From contig JASKZT010000087.1 in the NCBI GenBank assembly GCA_030145965.1, forward strand, positions 1-15,587: 15,587 nt of DNA, given 5' to 3'. This DNA comes from Ornithinimicrobium sp. GTDB lineage: Bacteria; Actinomycetota; Actinomycetes; Actinomycetales; Dermatophilaceae. Shown here one piece after another: positions 14,056-15,587 of the stretch (within the stretch, counting starts at the first letter, position 1; each line of letters begins with the position of its first letter). The translations under genes were made by a program, and so were the position numbers. A model generated the notes under the pieces. That model was given only the letters and a program-made list of their open reading frames with translations, did no database searches and was not told where the DNA came from.

Positions 14056-15587
14056 ATGTCCGATCGCCGTCAGGTCCCCGGGGACCATCTGCGTCAGTAC
14101 AGTCCCGACCCCGGGCGAGGCGTGGAGGTCGAGCAGAAGTCGCCGGGTGAGCTCGACCCGGGCCTGGAGCCGCGGGCGAGCCGCGTGCGCTGGGCCGGGC
14201 TGGCCGCCGGTGTCATCGCCGCCGTCATCGTCTACCTGGTCATGCCGGGCGACGTCCCCCACCCGGCCCGTCTCACCGCGGCCACCGCGGTCCTCATGGG
14301 CATCTGGTGGATGACCGAGGCGCTGCCCATCCCGGCGACGGCCCTCGTGCCCCTGATCGTCTTCCCGGTCCTCGGCGAGTCCTCCGTCAACGACGTCGGC
14401 GCCTCCTACGGCAACAACATCATCTTCCTCTTCATGGGCGGCTTCATGCTGGCCCTGGCGATGCAGCGGTGGAACCTGCACCGTCGCATCGCCCTGGTCA
14501 CGGTCCGGGCGATGGGGACCAACCCGGCGATGGTCGTGGCGGGGTTCATGGTCGCCACCGGCTTCCTGTCGATGTGGGTGTCGAACACCGCCACCGCGGT
14601 CATGATGCTGCCGATCGGCGTCTCGGTGCTCCTGCTCGTGGCCGGGCTGGGCACCTCCGACGAGACCGCCCCGCAGGCGGCCGGGGCCGCCGCGACGGGC
14701 GAGGGCGCCCTTCAGTCCGTCGACGCCGACGCCGACCCGCAGTCGCAGCAGGTCAAGGACGCCGTCATCGAGTCCAACTTCGGCACGGCGCTCATGCTGG
14801 GCATCGCCTACGCCGCCTCCATCGGCTCCCTCGGCACCATCATCGGCACCCCTCCCAACACGCTTCTGGTGGGCTACCTGCAGGAGAACCACGACATCTC
14901 CATCGGCTTCGGCCAGTGGATGATGGTCGGGGTCCCGCTGTCGATCGTCTTCCTCGTCATCTGCTGGTTCCTGCTGACCAAGGTCTTCTTCAAGCCCGAG
15001 ATCGACGAGATCCCCGGCGGGCGCGACCTCATGACCCAGGAGATCGCCAAGCTGGGGCCGATGTCCCAGGGAGAGATCCGGGTGCTGGGCATCTTCGTGC
15101 TGGCGGCCGTCTCCTGGGTCTCGGTGCCCCTCATCTGGTCGGACGACACCCCGATCGACGACGCGGGGATCGCGATGACGGTCGCGCTGCTGCTCTTCGT
15201 CCTGCCCGCGGGCGCGGCCCGTGGCGTGCGGCTGCTGAACTGGGAGAGCGCGCTGCAGCTGCCGTGGGGCGTGCTGCTGCTCTTCGGTGGTGGCCTGGCG
15301 CTGTCCGCCCAGTTCGGCTCCTCGGGGCTGACCGAGTGGATCGGCGCCTCGGCGCAGGGGCTGGGCGGGCTGCCCGTCATCCTGCTGGTCGTCGTCTTCA
15401 CCGCCGGCATCCTCTTCCTCACCGAGCTGACGAGCAACACGGCCACGGCGGCGACCTTCCTGCCCGTCGCCGGTGGTGTCGCGCTCGGTCTGGGCGTGGA
15501 CCCGATGCTGCTGGCCATCCCCGTGGCGTTGGCCGCGACCTGCGCGTTCATGCTGCCGGTGGCCACCCCGCCCAACGCCATCGCCTT
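14056..15587 (+). CDS. DASS-family (SLC13-like) anion:sodium symporter, partial
   Basis: Divalent anion:Na+ symporter family, importing C4-dicarboxylates or related anions with sodium. 510 codons are visible and the frame stays open to the window edge. The ATG at 14056 has AAGGAGG 5 nt upstream, a strong site. Both family repeats are present: SNT at 176-178 (MWVSNTATAVMML) with TPPNT at 265-269, and SNT at 459-461 (TSNTATAATFLP) with TPPNA at 505-509. These form the sodium and substrate sites. After a hydrophilic N-terminus of about 45 residues there is an unusually long Ala/Asp/Gln-rich insertion at about 200-235. The last residues suggest only one or two helices are missing. It lies 30 nt after the MFS gene and could be co-transcribed. 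Specificity cannot be assigned. Confidence 0.93.
   Translation, partial: MSDRRQVPGDHLRQYSPDPGRGVEVEQKSPGELDPGLEPRASRVRWAGLAAGVIAAVIVYLVMPGDVPHPARLTAATAVLMGIWWMTEALPIPATALVPLIVFPVLGESSVNDVGASYGNNIIFLFMGGFMLALAMQRWNLHRRIALVTVRAMGTNPAMVVAGFMVATGFLSMWVSNTATAVMMLPIGVSVLLLVAGLGTSDETAPQAAGAAATGEGALQSVDADADPQSQQVKDAVIESNFGTALMLGIAYAASIGSLGTIIGTPPNTLLVGYLQENHDISIGFGQWMMVGVPLSIVFLVICWFLLTKVFFKPEIDEIPGGRDLMTQEIAKLGPMSQGEIRVLGIFVLAAVSWVSVPLIWSDDTPIDDAGIAMTVALLLFVLPAGAARGVRLLNWESALQLPWGVLLLFGGGLALSAQFGSSGLTEWIGASAQGLGGLPVILLVVVFTAGILFLTELTSNTATAATFLPVAGGVALGLGVDPMLLAIPVALAATCAFMLPVATPPNAIA

Noticed and set aside
12532-14892. 786-codon open frame on the minus strand
   Set aside because: It lies opposite the DedA, MFS and DASS genes, which have clear family motifs. 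Its composition is His/Asp/Gly/Arg-rich and repetitive, as expected for an antisense frame.

Overview
The window is very GC-rich, with G/C-biased third codon positions, frequent GTG/TTG starts and tightly overlapping genes. It looks like a high-GC actinobacterium. A member of the Micrococcales, perhaps Intrasporangiaceae, is a guess from general style only. No rRNA, tRNA, CRISPR array, transposase or phage gene was seen.

Left and centre (1-10812): a divergently transcribed carbohydrate-acid catabolic locus. Leftward from about 7440 run a zinc-dependent MDR dehydrogenase, TRAP transporter genes dctQ, dctM and dctP, a DUF1537 kinase of the 3-oxo-tetronate kinase type (otnK), a class II aldolase-family decarboxylase (otnC) and a hydroxypyruvate-isomerase-like 2-oxo-tetronate isomerase (otnI). 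A partial aldo/keto reductase follows after a 75-nt gap. Most junctions from the dehydrogenase to otnI overlap by 1-4 bases or are 3 nt apart. Rightward run a RuBisCO-like protein (RLP), a second and clearly different DUF1537 kinase of the type found beside RLPs (OiaK-like), and a DeoR-family regulator, again overlapping. The 167-bp divergent intergenic region holds a perfect TGTTCGATCGAACA palindrome, tandem TGTTCG half-sites and candidate promoters facing both ways.

Proposed joint function: the TRAP system imports a sugar acid and the dehydrogenase oxidises it. OtnI and OtnK give a 3-oxo-acid 4-phosphate, and OtnC decarboxylates it to dihydroxyacetone phosphate. The RLP/kinase pair would handle a second oxo acid in the manner of the 3-oxo-isoapionate branch of D-apiose breakdown. 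Having both modules, each with its own DUF1537 kinase, under one divergent control region is the most interesting aspect of the window. The apionate-specific entry enzymes were not seen here, so the substrate of the RLP arm is open.

Right (10813-15587): after a 9-nt convergent gap the content changes to ordinary membrane functions. These are a formate/nitrite-transporter-family channel with a small acidic partner gene on the minus strand, then on the plus strand a DedA-family membrane protein, an MFS transporter and a DASS-family anion:sodium symporter cut by the window end. Two genes here may have leaderless transcripts.
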